From assembly GCA_002307185.1 (NCBI GenBank), contig DBTT01000017.1:1-63504 (forward strand): a stretch of DNA of 63,504 nt, written 5' to 3'. Both the position numbers and the translations under genes were made by a program. This DNA is from Bacteroidales bacterium UBA1309 (lineage in GTDB: Bacteria; Bacteroidota; Bacteroidia; Bacteroidales; Dysgonomonadaceae). The notes below the pieces were generated by a model. The model was not told where the DNA came from. It saw nothing but the letters and a program-made list of their open reading frames with translations, and did no database searches. Each line of letters opens with the position of its first letter. Position 1 is the first letter of the stretch. Shown in pieces: positions 1-9,042 of this stretch.

Positions 1-4
1 TCCG

Positions 5-115
5 TTACCTACAAAGTAACAGTAAGTCATTGCACTGTTTCTTAACTCCCCCTTCAGATACAAAACCTAATATATCAAGAACTAACTTTCGTCTGGTATT
101 TCTTTCATTTGGCAT
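5..115 (-). CDS. Possible 36-residue ORF beside the recombinase
   Basis: A short open frame starts at an ATG complementary to 113-115 and ends with TAA at 5-7. It has a basic N-terminus (RNTRRK) and a hydrophobic tail and matches no family I recognise. It lies downstream of the recombinase on the same strand. It could be a chance frame or the edge of a gene continuing an integrated element to the left. Confidence 0.15.
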   Translation of the reverse strand: MPNERNTRRKLVLDILGFVSEGGVKKQCNDLLLLCR

Positions 116-148
116 TCTGAAATTAACTTGGACGTATTGCCTTTGCCA

Positions 149-1156
149 TTAGCTATCGTATGCAACAGTTTTCCATCTATGGCTATTCCTTTTCTTCATT
201 TGAGCAACGGTTTTTTTCGGCTTTTTACTCACTACCAAACTTATGACCGTGCGATTAGCCCTAGTTAGAGTCCGGTTTTCAAAAGCTGCGAGATAGGTAT
301 AAGTGACTTTCTCAGAAGCATGTCCGAGAGATTCGCTAATGATGGCAACAGGCACCCCTTGCCTGTAGGCCGCGGTTGCCCATGAATGCCGTGCTACATA
401 GGATGTCAGGTTCACCTTTAGATTTAACAAATCAGATATTTTTTTTAAATGCAGGTTGTAGGTTCTCAAAGCATTCTGGTACTCCTTATACCCTTTTTCT
501 CCATCGTTTAAGATAAATGGTAATAAGTAAGGCGATTTTTTCAGACTGGACGTGTATTTCTTGATAATTTCTTGTGCACAAGGTTCTATTTGCACAGTTA
601 ACAAGCGTCCGGTCTTAGATCTTCGGTATCTTATTACCCCCTTGGAAATATCCGTTTTCTTCAATCGAATTAGATCCACAAAGGGTATCCCTCTAAGATA
701 AAAAGATAAAAGAAAGACATCGCGAGATTTTTCCAATGAAGGATGCTTGCTTAAATCCGACTCTTTGATTGTTCTAATTACAGAAGGTTCCACAGCTCTC
801 TTCTCCGCTGTGTCCGTTCCAGTGAATACTTCATCGAAAAGTTTGGGTTGCATCTCCAGCAAACCTTTCATTGATGCCTGATTGCAAATCGAGCGTAACA
901 TACGCAAGTAGAGCGACACCGTGTTTCTTTTACAAGAAGTTGCCACCAAATGCTGTTCGTATGATTTTAAGAATGCTGGCGTGATTTCTTCAAATGTTGT
1001 GCCATCATTCCCCACAAAGCTTTCTAGCCTCCGAATGGAACTCAAATACGCTCTTGCCGTTCCGTGCCGTTCGCTATAAGTAAGTTCTTCTACGAGTGAA
1101 ACTACAAAGTTTTTTAACACCTTAGTGTCTAAACTCGCCTTATTAGATTGATTCAT
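149..1156 (-). CDS. Tyrosine-type site-specific recombinase (Bacteroidetes integrase family)
   Basis: This is a 335-residue phage/transposon-type integrase that would cut and rejoin DNA through a tyrosine intermediate. Residues about 15-115 form the SAM-like core-binding domain and about 125-300 the catalytic domain. The visible catalytic set is Arg155 (FYLRG), Lys181 (RRSKTG), Arg256-His257 (YVARHSWAT), His279 (LGHAS) and the nucleophile Tyr288 (YTYL). The usual HxxR motif reads YVAR here, a variation common in Bacteroidetes integrases. The gene appears intact. A basic extension after residue 300 may touch DNA. No attachment site or partner mobility gene is visible to the right, so any element it serves probably lies to the left, or the gene is a stand-alone integrase, possibly of an invertible promoter system. 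Confidence 0.9.
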   Translation of the reverse strand: MNQSNKASLDTKVLKNFVVSLVEELTYSERHGTARAYLSSIRRLESFVGNDGTTFEEITPAFLKSYEQHLVATSCKRNTVSLYLRMLRSICNQASMKGLLEMQPKLFDEVFTGTDTAEKRAVEPSVIRTIKESDLSKHPSLEKSRDVFLLSFYLRGIPFVDLIRLKKTDISKGVIRYRRSKTGRLLTVQIEPCAQEIIKKYTSSLKKSPYLLPFILNDGEKGYKEYQNALRTYNLHLKKISDLLNLKVNLTSYVARHSWATAAYRQGVPVAIISESLGHASEKVTYTYLAAFENRTLTRANRTVISLVVSKKPKKTVAQMKKRNSHRWKTVAYDS

Positions 1157-1585
1157 TTTGCCTTATTTTTTTTAAAAAAAAGATTGAACATTGCATGATT
1201 TTATATTGATGAAATTAATTGATTGTTTCCTTTTTTAGTTCATTCATTCCTTTCGAGTCGTAGCTACTGGCTATCGAGATACTCTTTTCTATAGGAGTAT
1301 CAAAATTACAAAAAAGACAGATGCTTTGTTAGGCTGAAATACAGAAATAGTTATTGTAAGAAAATCCTGAAAATGCTAACAAGTAGCAGGTTCAAACAAA
1401 GGTAAAAAGAGGATCCTTCATCACAAAGATTTTCAACCAAGTAGCAAATTTTGGTTGAATACCCCGACTTAGTTGACGATGCGCATTTGGCCAAATAATA
1501 ATTTGCGCCCAACACAGAATTTACTCCTTGATTTATGGCTACAAGGATATAGTGATAGAATTAGAATTATCAAGACAGAGTATTC
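1157..1585. other. Intergenic region with two short inverted repeats
   Basis: No gene is supported here. GATACTC at 1278-1284 is repeated inverted as GAGTATC at 1295-1301, upstream of the recombinase, and could be a recombinase or regulator site. TCAACCAA at 1433-1440 pairs with TTGGTTGA at 1451-1458, downstream of the next minus-strand gene, without a clear T-tract. The rest is AT-rich spacer. Confidence 0.3.
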
Positions 1586-3637
1586 TCAGAATCGCCACCT
1601 CAAATAGGTCATCACGTCTATCCGGTGGCTGGCATCAATTTCTTCCAAATCAGAACCAATCGTATTTCGGTCGAAATATTTCGTGAGACCAGCTTTAAGA
1701 GCCAAGGTGAGGCTTCTTGAGAAGTCGTATTTCCCAGATAATGACATCCTCATTCCTTTTCCGTAGAACGACGGCATATAAAAGCTGTTGATGATATTCT
1801 GCTCCCTGGAATAGACCCTCACCGAGTAGGAATCCGATTTGAAGTATCCAATGGAGAGGTCGGATTTCCATTTTTTCGGGTTTTTCCACGAAACCAATTG
1901 GGAAATCATCCAGCCTTGTTCTACGCTAAAATGCTCTATCTTATAACTGTTCCAGTCCAAAATAGTACGCAAATAGAATTTGGTTGAAAGGGTTTTGGAT
2001 GCTTGCAGCAAAATCTTGTGTTGGTCGTATGGGAGCACGGCGGTGGTTTTGTCGTCGGGATATTTCGCATTGGTCTCTCGTTGACGGAAACGATAACGGA
2101 CATCAAAGCTCAAATTGGAATCGTACCGATAATTGCCCTGCACAAAATAGTCAAACGAATGCGAAGGCGCATTTAGCCCATATTTCAACCACGGAAAGGA
2201 AACAACATCAGCATACATTGCCATCCGCAATTTGGCGAGAGGCGAAAACTGCGAGCCAACGTACCATCCAGATTCGTTCTGGACACTAGATCCATCGGAA
2301 AAAGCATTGGCATAGTTTGCCTGATAAGAGCGGCTGAATTGCCGCTGCAGCACAGAAAGCGAAATGCCCTGTTTCGGGTAGAAATTTAAAGCGTTGAGTG
2401 CCGCCATCGAGCCGTTTTCGCTCATCGCTAATTCTCCGGCAAGAGAGAACCGGCGAAAACGATATGAATAATCGATACTGCCATTGAAATTGCTTTTTCC
2501 TCGGAAGTAGAAGCGGTTGTATTCTTGAAAATCTGGTTGATACAGTTTGTTGTATTGATAATAAAGCATGCTCGCCCCAATCTGAAAACGATTTCTCTGG
2601 AATTGAAAGTTTGCTCCAGCCACTTGCTCCAACACATTCCCTGCTTTCGATCGTTCTAACTGTGTTCGATGATACCCATCTGTTTTGAATGAAGTGATCA
2701 CGGAATCCCCCGAAAGGTTTCCGTCTATTTTGCGGTGAGAGTAAAATGCCGTGAGGGTAAAATCTCCAAAAGCATATGCAGAGGCAATTCCCCGAAAAAA
2801 ACCGGACTCGGCAGTGGAGGCATGTCTTGTTGGCACGGTGGTGCGCCTTGTTATCGAAGTGGTTGCGGAAGTTTTTCCTAATGAGAAATTATTATTTAAA
2901 ACCAACCCTTGCCCAAAGCTAAGACGAAAATCGCCTAAGACAAGCGACTTCAAGCTCCCAACGTCTTTCACTGCCAGATAAGCACCGTAGTGATCGTATC
3001 CCCGATGTTCTCTCCTGAAGATTGGTTCCCCGGCATCCTTTTCTGCCACTAATCCAGCCTGAAATCTTTTTCCAGCAGTGTATGCGTATTTTATGGAGTT
3101 ATAAAAATCTTCTCCTTTGTAAACTCGGTTCGGATAACGCTGCAAGATACTGTCCGACAAATCTTTGTATCCGGCTCTTTGTGGTAACACCTTGTCAAAT
3201 CTAATTTGTAGTTCATTTTTGCCATGTAGGAAGATATTCCGAAAGGATGGTTTTTCTTTCTTCCCAGTATATTCACCCACAACGAACAAAGGCAGCAACA
3301 TCTGCACAGTGGCAGCATCAAATAGAGGGATGTTTCGCAATTCATAAACAGAATAAATCGGTCTGTTTTTCTCCAAGAAATTTGACATAGATTGCCTTTG
3401 ATCTTCTGAAAGGAAGGGTATCCGTCTCAAGTCTTCTGTTGTTAGATCATTCAAATTAAGCGGGTTGCTTTCCATGTCGGTAAGCTCTTCAAAGAGAGTT
3501 TCCACTTGTTCCGAACTCATCCCTTCTTCCGCCAATTGTTGCAGATAATCACGCCAATCGTTGGTTTGTGCAAACAAAACATTGGAAGAACACAACAAGG
3601 ATAAGATAAGTGAAATGGAGAATAAAAGCTGTCTCAT
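1586..3637 (-). CDS. Helix-hairpin-helix (ComEA-like) outer-membrane protein
   Basis: The product is about 683 residues. The start is placed at the ATG complementary to 3635-3637, because a signal peptide (MRQLLFSISLILSLL..FAQ) begins there; a longer frame would run into the upstream gene. After the signal peptide, residues about 55-125 contain two helix-hairpin-helix units (LNLNDLTTEDLRRIPFL and SVYELRNIPLFD). The rest is rich in alternating aromatic and polar strands ending in RWRF, typical of an outer-membrane beta-barrel. Proteins with this layout are widespread and uncharacterised in Bacteroidetes. It follows the barrel gene at 3642-4463 by four bases, so the two are almost certainly co-transcribed and may form one envelope complex. 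A DNA-uptake role is possible from the HhH domain but unproven. Confidence 0.75.
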   Translation of the reverse strand: MRQLLFSISLILSLLCSSNVLFAQTNDWRDYLQQLAEEGMSSEQVETLFEELTDMESNPLNLNDLTTEDLRRIPFLSEDQRQSMSNFLEKNRPIYSVYELRNIPLFDAATVQMLLPLFVVGEYTGKKEKPSFRNIFLHGKNELQIRFDKVLPQRAGYKDLSDSILQRYPNRVYKGEDFYNSIKYAYTAGKRFQAGLVAEKDAGEPIFRREHRGYDHYGAYLAVKDVGSLKSLVLGDFRLSFGQGLVLNNNFSLGKTSATTSITRRTTVPTRHASTAESGFFRGIASAYAFGDFTLTAFYSHRKIDGNLSGDSVITSFKTDGYHRTQLERSKAGNVLEQVAGANFQFQRNRFQIGASMLYYQYNKLYQPDFQEYNRFYFRGKSNFNGSIDYSYRFRRFSLAGELAMSENGSMAALNALNFYPKQGISLSVLQRQFSRSYQANYANAFSDGSSVQNESGWYVGSQFSPLAKLRMAMYADVVSFPWLKYGLNAPSHSFDYFVQGNYRYDSNLSFDVRYRFRQRETNAKYPDDKTTAVLPYDQHKILLQASKTLSTKFYLRTILDWNSYKIEHFSVEQGWMISQLVSWKNPKKWKSDLSIGYFKSDSYSVRVYSREQNIINSFYMPSFYGKGMRMSLSGKYDFSRSLTLALKAGLTKYFDRNTIGSDLEEIDASHRIDVMTYLRWRF

Positions 3638-3641
3638 GGGC

Positions 3642-4463
3642 TTATTTTTGAAAGAGGTAAGACAATCCGATAGAAAGCGAAGAGCCAAGATAACGGTGGT
3701 GTTCGGAAGTGACATCCACCACCCACTGCTTGTAAGTGTATCCAAATCCAAAAGAGGGCGAAAAGGGATGGCTTTCTAATCCTGCCCGAACTTTTAATTC
3801 GGGAAGAAGTGCAAACTCGGTTCCAAAACGGAAACGATTTTTTCCGGAATCTACCCACTCGTATTCCGAAGCGACGAGCAATTGTTCGGAAATGCGGTAA
3901 GATGCGCCGCTCGTAACCCGAAAATGTGTTGCGAGACGTTCGTGTTCGGCTGACCCGAAACGGATCGGATTGTGGACGTTTAACCCAAGCAGTAATGCCT
4001 TGTCTGGCTTGTATTCCAATCCAAGACGAGGATATACCTCCCAAAGGCCTTTTTCCAAAGTAATAGCTGATACGGAAACGGCTTGCAAGGCTACCCCGAA
4101 TGAAATTTGCGGAGATAGCGTTTTCTGCGCATGCAGCCCGACCATTGTTTGCCGATAATCTTCGTATCCTGCCGAAGAGATGCTTACCGCATTGGTCATA
4201 AATGACGAACGATAGAGTCCCGCAAAAGACGCGACAGCCAGTTCTTTCATCGAAAATTTGTTCCGGTAACCGACTAATAGTTGGTTTGGAGAATCCCCTT
4301 GTCCTGCAAGAGAAAGCGGTGAGCCTGTGCCAATGGTTATACTTCCCAAAGAGAGGTCACGAACAGTGAGTTCGGTCACAAAGTCTATTGCTGAAGCGTT
4401 AATCCCATAAAGAAATGTTAAGAGGAACAGGCGTATTTTAAACGGTAATAGCCTCATCAGCAT
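3642..4463 (-). CDS. Outer-membrane beta-barrel protein, PorV/OmpP1-like
   Basis: This is an about 273-residue exported protein. I place the start at the ATG complementary to 4461-4463, which gives the signal sequence MLMRLLPFKIRLFLLTFLY..ASA; an upstream in-frame ATG at 4497-4499 would add 12 residues and is possible. The mature part consists of regular amphipathic strands with Gly/aromatic turns and ends in a strand with aromatic Phe before QK, as in barrels inserted by BamA. It contains no catalytic motif. It is transcribed first in a two-gene unit with the HhH protein, four bases apart. The exact family is not certain; it resembles the small barrels annotated as hypothetical in Bacteroidales. 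Confidence 0.6.
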   Translation of the reverse strand: MLMRLLPFKIRLFLLTFLYGINASAIDFVTELTVRDLSLGSITIGTGSPLSLAGQGDSPNQLLVGYRNKFSMKELAVASFAGLYRSSFMTNAVSISSAGYEDYRQTMVGLHAQKTLSPQISFGVALQAVSVSAITLEKGLWEVYPRLGLEYKPDKALLLGLNVHNPIRFGSAEHERLATHFRVTSGASYRISEQLLVASEYEWVDSGKNRFRFGTEFALLPELKVRAGLESHPFSPSFGFGYTYKQWVVDVTSEHHRYLGSSLSIGLSYLFQK

Positions 4464-4680
4464 CGAGATTTTATTGTTTAATAAATACGTCAACTGCAAA
4501 ATAAATAAAAATTATTGTAAACTGGTATAACGACATCAAGTTTTCTGAAAATTAAAACGAAATTGTGTGAACGGATAGATCAGAGGGTTAGCTATGCTTG
4601 GCTGGCATCATATAAATTTAATTTATTATCTATGCGACCACATTGACACACGTTCTCTAATATATAAAAGAAAATTGACT

Positions 4681-4688
4681 TACCTTTG
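4681..4688 (+). promoter_or_regulatory. Bacteroidetes -7 promoter box (TACCTTTG)
   Basis: TACCTTTG fits the Bacteroidetes TAnnTTTG -7 element and lies 24 bases before the ATG of the His/Cys-rich small protein. No convincing -33 element is seen. Confidence 0.4.
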
Positions 4689-4711
4689 TCGAACAATTGT
4701 TTTAGATTAGA

Positions 4712-5053
4712 ATGAATCACTGGAAGCATGTCACAACGAGCCTCTCATTGGCTGTCTTCATCGGAATTATCCTGATGAAGCCCGTTCACTTGCTCCTTTT
4801 GGATCACAGTCACTGCGACGACCCAGCGCACTCTGAAAAGCAAGATTCCAGATCACACGACAATTGTACTATCTGCCAGTTTACGTTTGATGTCTCTTCT
4901 CCAGCTGTTTTCTCATCAGCGCAAATTGTGTATAGCCACCTTATATCAGAAATCAAATCTGTAGAGAAGGTTGTCTTCATCAGTCTTGCCGTAGTTCACA
5001 GCACTCCACGTGCACCTCCTGCCCACTCTTTTATCCTTTCTTTTGTATTATAA
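4712..5053 (+). CDS. Small His/Cys-rich exported protein (DUF2946-like)
   Basis: This 113-residue protein has an N-terminal hydrophobic segment (about 9-30) that acts as a signal or membrane anchor. Next comes a metal-binding-looking stretch, DHSHCDDPAH then HDNCTICQF with a CxxC, then a second hydrophobic segment and a C-terminal RAPPA motif. Short proteins with CxxC and RxPP near the end are annotated DUF2946 or unnamed and often sit beside TonB receptors for metals. Here it precedes a TonB receptor by 228 bases on the same strand. I infer a periplasmic or inner-membrane metal-handling role, with no direct proof. Confidence 0.6.
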   Translation: MNHWKHVTTSLSLAVFIGIILMKPVHLLLLDHSHCDDPAHSEKQDSRSHDNCTICQFTFDVSSPAVFSSAQIVYSHLISEIKSVEKVVFISLAVVHSTPRAPPAHSFILSFVL

Positions 5054-5144
5054 CTTATAGCCACCGTTGATAGAAGTGCTTGCGTGCCTTCAAAGGAATT
5101 TGATAGACTGCAACTTGGCATCGTGACGACCTATATCTGTTTTT

Positions 5145-5181
5145 GAATTCAAATTTCTGTTCATTTGCGAAATTTGCATTC
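5145..5181. promoter_or_regulatory. Inverted repeat in the leader of the TonB receptor
   Basis: GAATTCAAATTTC at 5145-5157 pairs with GAAATTTGCATTC at 5169-5181 with one mismatch across an 11-base spacer. It lies 100 bases before the receptor start and has operator-like symmetry. The regulator is unknown; a metal-responsive Fur-type protein is one possibility. Confidence 0.4.
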
Positions 5182-5281
5182 CTATTCTTTTGAAACAAGT
5201 TATTTTGACCTGAAGCGCATTTCAGAATGTGCCTCATGCTGTCCAACACTTATTATTTCTTAATAAAATCCAGAAACGTAT

Positions 5282-7693
5282 ATGAAATTAATATATATCC
5301 TCATGCTGTTGACCTTTTCTTTGGGAACAGTATCTGCAGCCACCAATACAAATGCTTCGTCCGGCAATGAAACCCTGCAAGGGAAAGTAACTGACGCGAA
5401 GAGCGGTGAGGCTCTCATCGGAGTAAATATCTATTTGCCCGATTTGAAAAGAGGTGCCTCAACCGACAGGGACGGAAATTTCCACATCAACAATCTCCCA
5501 ACCATCAAGACGACCATCCAAGTAACCTACATAGGGCACGAATCCATCGTTCAGCAAGTGGATCTGAAATCGCAAAAAAGTGTTGAATTCAAACTCGAAG
5601 AGTCGAATGCCAAGATCGGGGAGGTGGTTGTGAGCGGATACACAGGAAGCTCGCTGCTGAAACAAACTCCAACTGCGATGACCTTCGTCTCTGCAAAAGA
5701 TTTGCTCCAGCAATCCTCTTCGAATATCATCGATGCGATTGCCCGGCAGCCGGGGGTAGCTCAAATCACCACTGGGGCCGGCATTTCCAAACCTGTGATC
5801 CGTGGATTGGGCTACAACCGGGTGGTTGTGGTCAACAACGGTGTTCGTCAGGAAGGACAACAATGGGGCGATGAACACGGAATTGAAATCGATGACCAGT
5901 CGGTGAATTCAGTCGAAATCCTGAAAGGCCCGGCCAGCTTGATGTATGGTTCGGACGGATTGGCCGGGGTGATTAATTTCCTGCCCGAACCAATCTTGCC
6001 CGAAGGTAAAATCCAAAGCAACATATTTTCCGAATATCAAACCAATAACGGGCTGATTCACTATTCGGTGAACAATGCAGGAAACAAGGACAACTTTGTT
6101 TGGAACATCCGTTACAGCGACAAATTTGCCCATGCTTACAAAAACAAATACGATGGTTATGTCTATAACTCCGGTTATCAAGAGCATGCGTTTAGCGGGT
6201 TGCTTGGCATCAACCGCAGCTGGGGATATTCCCACTTGGATTTGAGCTACTATCATCTCACGCCAGGTATTGTGGAAGGAGACAGGGACGAAACCACCGG
6301 CAAATTCTTGAAACCAGTCTTGGTGGATGGGGAAGAAGACGAAGCTATTGCCACAAACAGCGACTTCAAGTCCTACAAACACCAAATGCCATATCAACAA
6401 ATTTACCATTATAAAGCAGTGTCGGACAATAATTTTTTGATCGGCAAAGGCAACCTGAAAGCGATTATCGGCTACCAGCAGAATCGCCGACAAGAGTTTG
6501 AGGATGTGGCAGCACCCGACCAATACGGATTGTATTTCCAATTGCACACGGTTAATTATGATTTCCGATACACCTTTCCTGAAATCAATGGGTACAAAGT
6601 GGTGGCCGGAATCAACGGGATGTATCAACGTTCGTTGAATAAAGGATCGGAATACCTGATTCCCGAATACAGGCTTTTTGATGGAGGTGCTTTTGTTATG
6701 GCAAGCCGCCAGTTCGGAAAATTGAATTTGAGCGGAGGTTTGCGCGCTGACACCCGCCGCGATCACGGTTATGGACTCATGGCAGTAGATGAAGATAGCG
6801 GCTCGGACGAACTCGTCCAAAAATTCGAAGATTTCAAGCGTAATTTCTACGGAGTCAGTGGAAGTATTGGAGCCACTTATCAGATTTCGAATGCGTGGGA
6901 TATGAAATTGAACTTTTCGAAAGGATACAGGGCGCCAAACATGAGTGAGTTGGCTTCCAACGGAGCCCATGAAGGCACATTGCGTTATGAAATCGGATCT
7001 TCCAGCCTGAAATCGGAAAACAGCTGGCAGGCAGACTGGGGACTGAGCTATTCGTCCAAAGTGATTTCGGGAACTGTGTCGTTGTTTGCAAACCGCATCA
7101 ACAATTACATTTTTGCCCACAAACTGACCGATTCTCAAGGGAATGACATCCTTACCGACGAAAAAATGACCTACGAATATGCTTCCGGAGATGCCCGGAT
7201 TTTAGGAGGGGAAATTAGCGTGGACATCCATCCGGTGGAACGCTTGCATTTCGAAAACACCTTTTCGTATGTCAATTCAACGCAATTGAATCAGCCAGAT
7301 TCCACGAAATACCTACCAATGACGCCAGCTCCGCGATTCACATCCGACTTGCGCTACGATTTGGTCCGTCATGGCAAATGCCTCAACAACACCTATGTTT
7401 CCCTTGGTCTGGAGACCGATTTGAAACAAGACCATGTGTATTCGGCCTATGGCACGGAGACCGCAACGCCAGCTTACACCTTACTGAATATGGCATTCGG
7501 CACCGATTTCATGAAAAGCGGACGGCGGATAGCCACGTTAGTGCTTACGGCCAACAACCTGACCGATAAGGCATATCAAAATCATTTGAGCAGGCTTAGG
7601 TATGCGGACGTAAATGAAGTGACAGGACGTCAGGGCGTGTTCAACATGGGAAGAAGTTTTGGTATCAAATTACAAATTCCGGTGGATTTCTGA
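5282..7693 (+). CDS. TonB-dependent outer-membrane receptor with carboxypeptidase-like N-domain
   Basis: This 803-residue receptor would import a ligand across the outer membrane using TonB energy. It has a signal peptide (1-20), a CarboxypepD_reg-like domain (about 30-110, LQGKVTDAKSGEALIGVNIYL), a plug (about 120-235, with QQSSSNIIDAIARQPGV, the VIRGLG motif and VNSVEILKGPASLMYGSDGLAGVINF), and a barrel ending in IKLQIPVDF. The plug has the NNGVRQEGQQWGDEHGIEID loop seen in receptors annotated for metals or heme. It is preceded by the His/Cys-rich small protein, which supports a metal substrate. It is not a SusC (no SusD partner). A hairpin follows the stop. Confidence 0.88.
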   Translation: MKLIYILMLLTFSLGTVSAATNTNASSGNETLQGKVTDAKSGEALIGVNIYLPDLKRGASTDRDGNFHINNLPTIKTTIQVTYIGHESIVQQVDLKSQKSVEFKLEESNAKIGEVVVSGYTGSSLLKQTPTAMTFVSAKDLLQQSSSNIIDAIARQPGVAQITTGAGISKPVIRGLGYNRVVVVNNGVRQEGQQWGDEHGIEIDDQSVNSVEILKGPASLMYGSDGLAGVINFLPEPILPEGKIQSNIFSEYQTNNGLIHYSVNNAGNKDNFVWNIRYSDKFAHAYKNKYDGYVYNSGYQEHAFSGLLGINRSWGYSHLDLSYYHLTPGIVEGDRDETTGKFLKPVLVDGEEDEAIATNSDFKSYKHQMPYQQIYHYKAVSDNNFLIGKGNLKAIIGYQQNRRQEFEDVAAPDQYGLYFQLHTVNYDFRYTFPEINGYKVVAGINGMYQRSLNKGSEYLIPEYRLFDGGAFVMASRQFGKLNLSGGLRADTRRDHGYGLMAVDEDSGSDELVQKFEDFKRNFYGVSGSIGATYQISNAWDMKLNFSKGYRAPNMSELASNGAHEGTLRYEIGSSSLKSENSWQADWGLSYSSKVISGTVSLFANRINNYIFAHKLTDSQGNDILTDEKMTYEYASGDARILGGEISVDIHPVERLHFENTFSYVNSTQLNQPDSTKYLPMTPAPRFTSDLRYDLVRHGKCLNNTYVSLGLETDLKQDHVYSAYGTETATPAYTLLNMAFGTDFMKSGRRIATLVLTANNLTDKAYQNHLSRLRYADVNEVTGRQGVFNMGRSFGIKLQIPVDF

Positions 7694-7724
7694 TCGGATT
7701 ATACAGGCTTTGGCCAATGATAAG

Positions 7725-7806
7725 GAACGCTGATTTTGGGTATTTCGCAGGATGTTAAATTGAATTTAATCATTTGCTATATTTCCGAAATCAGCGTTCT
7801 TTTTTT
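7725..7806. terminator. Hairpin between the convergent TonB receptor and cbpA genes
   Basis: GAACGCTGATTT at 7725-7736 pairs perfectly with AAATCAGCGTTC at 7788-7799, followed by seven T at 7800-7806. Inside the long loop TTAAAT/ATTTAA (7755-7760 and 7764-7769) forms a second stem. The T-run is correctly placed to end plus-strand transcription. Confidence 0.6.
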
Positions 7807-7844
7807 CTCAAATAATTGCAGACAAAACCACCAGCAGACCTTCT

Positions 7845-8762
7845 TTAGCTCCTCTGCAATTGCCTAAACAGATCCTTTTGCTTTTCGGTGAGTCCTGTCG
7901 GAATATCGACTACCAATTCGACGATTAAATCACCAAAAGTATCCTTCTTCTTGTAAACGGGGAAACCCTTTCCTTTAAGACGGATTTTAGCCCCTGTTGC
8001 CGTTTCCGGCTTTACTTTCACTTTCACAAGTCCGCTCAAAGTTTCGACTGTGGCCTCTCCGCCAAGCACAGCTGTGTAAAGGTCGATATGCTCCGCAGAG
8101 TAGAGCGTATTCCCCTCCCGCCTGAATTTTGGGTCGGATTCAATGACAAACGTGATGAACAAGTCTCCCGCCGAACTTCCATTAGCCGCTTGGCTGCCGT
8201 GTCCAGCCAACTTTATCACCTGCCCGTCTTCCACACCGGCAGGCACGGTGATTCGGATTTTCTTTCCGTTCACCTCCAAAGTATGCTTTTGGGTGGTCGA
8301 AACATCTCTCAACGAAAGATGCAATTCTGCGTGATAATCCTGTCCACGAAATGCACTTGTGCCACCTCCCGATCGGCCACCGGCAGTGCGCCCGAACAAT
8401 GATTCGAAAAAATCGGAAAAGACAGAATCCTCCTGGTCGGAAGAAAATCCTCTCGAATAGGTGTATCCGCCAAAGCCCTCTTCGCCAAAGCCTGGATTTT
8501 GAGATTGTTGTTGGCGAGCCTTTTCAAACTCTTCGGCATGCTTCCAATGTTCGCCGTATTCATCGTACTTCTTCCTTTTTTCGGGATCGCTCAGCACTTC
8601 GTTGGCTTCGTTCAGCTGCTGAAACTTTTTCTTTGCCTCGTCGTTGTTTGGATTCACATCCGGATGGTATTTCCGCGCAAGTTTTCGATAGGCTTTTTTC
8701 ACCTCATCTGCAGAAGCCGACTTGTCAAGCCCCAAAACGCTATAATAGTCAATAAAAGCCAT
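7845..8762 (-). CDS. cbpA: CbpA-type DnaJ (Hsp40) co-chaperone
   Basis: This 305-residue protein starts with a J-domain (1-70: DYYSVLGLDKSAS, HPD motif in RKYHPDVN), followed by a Gly/Phe-rich linker (about 85-130), then the two-part DnaJ C-terminal substrate-binding domain (about 135-300). It lacks the CxxCxGxG zinc-finger repeats of DnaJ, which is the CbpA layout. It would stimulate DnaK ATPase and hand over clients; E. coli CbpA also binds curved DNA. No cbpM partner gene is adjacent. Its 280-base upstream region holds no obvious heat-shock element. It is convergent with the TonB receptor. Confidence 0.9.
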   Translation of the reverse strand: MAFIDYYSVLGLDKSASADEVKKAYRKLARKYHPDVNPNNDEAKKKFQQLNEANEVLSDPEKRKKYDEYGEHWKHAEEFEKARQQQSQNPGFGEEGFGGYTYSRGFSSDQEDSVFSDFFESLFGRTAGGRSGGGTSAFRGQDYHAELHLSLRDVSTTQKHTLEVNGKKIRITVPAGVEDGQVIKLAGHGSQAANGSSAGDLFITFVIESDPKFRREGNTLYSAEHIDLYTAVLGGEATVETLSGLVKVKVKPETATGAKIRLKGKGFPVYKKKDTFGDLIVELVVDIPTGLTEKQKDLFRQLQRS

Positions 8763-8973
8763 ATGTTTGTCTATTTAATCAATTTAACCTAATCTTATTT
8801 TCCTTGTTTTCAAGGAATAAGCTATATAAATAATGCATCAATATGCGTGCCAAAATAACAAATTGTCAAAATGGCGGAAGCTATTGCCTCCGCATAACGA
8901 ACGAAACGTGACCTAATTCAGCCTATTGTATTCTCTTATTTGCTCCTCGAATTATTAATTTACAATAAAGAAA

Positions 8974-9014
8974 TAGTTAACACTGACTACTATTAGGTGA
9001 AGTAACTATATTTG
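8974..9014 (+). promoter_or_regulatory. Promoter and candidate MarR operator of the efflux operon
   Basis: TATATTTG at 9007-9014 matches the Bacteroidetes -7 box. TAGTTA (8974-8979) and TAACTA (9003-9008) form an inverted repeat over the -33 to -7 region, where a MarR-type autorepressor would bind. The ATG of the marR-like gene follows 29 bases later. Confidence 0.4.
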
Positions 9015-9042
9015 CAGTATAAAAAACAAGAAAAGAACGACA

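Noticed and set aside
3638..3751. 38-codon extension of the helix-hairpin-helix gene
   Set aside because: It overlaps the upstream barrel gene; the signal peptide starts at 3637.
5909..7138. 409-codon minus-strand open frame within the TonB receptor
   Set aside because: It is antisense to a clear receptor gene, has no start signal or family motif and reflects codon bias of the real gene.
8351..8755. 134-codon plus-strand frame opposite the CbpA-type gene
   Set aside because: It is antisense to a J-domain gene with full motifs, and no motif is present in the frame itself.
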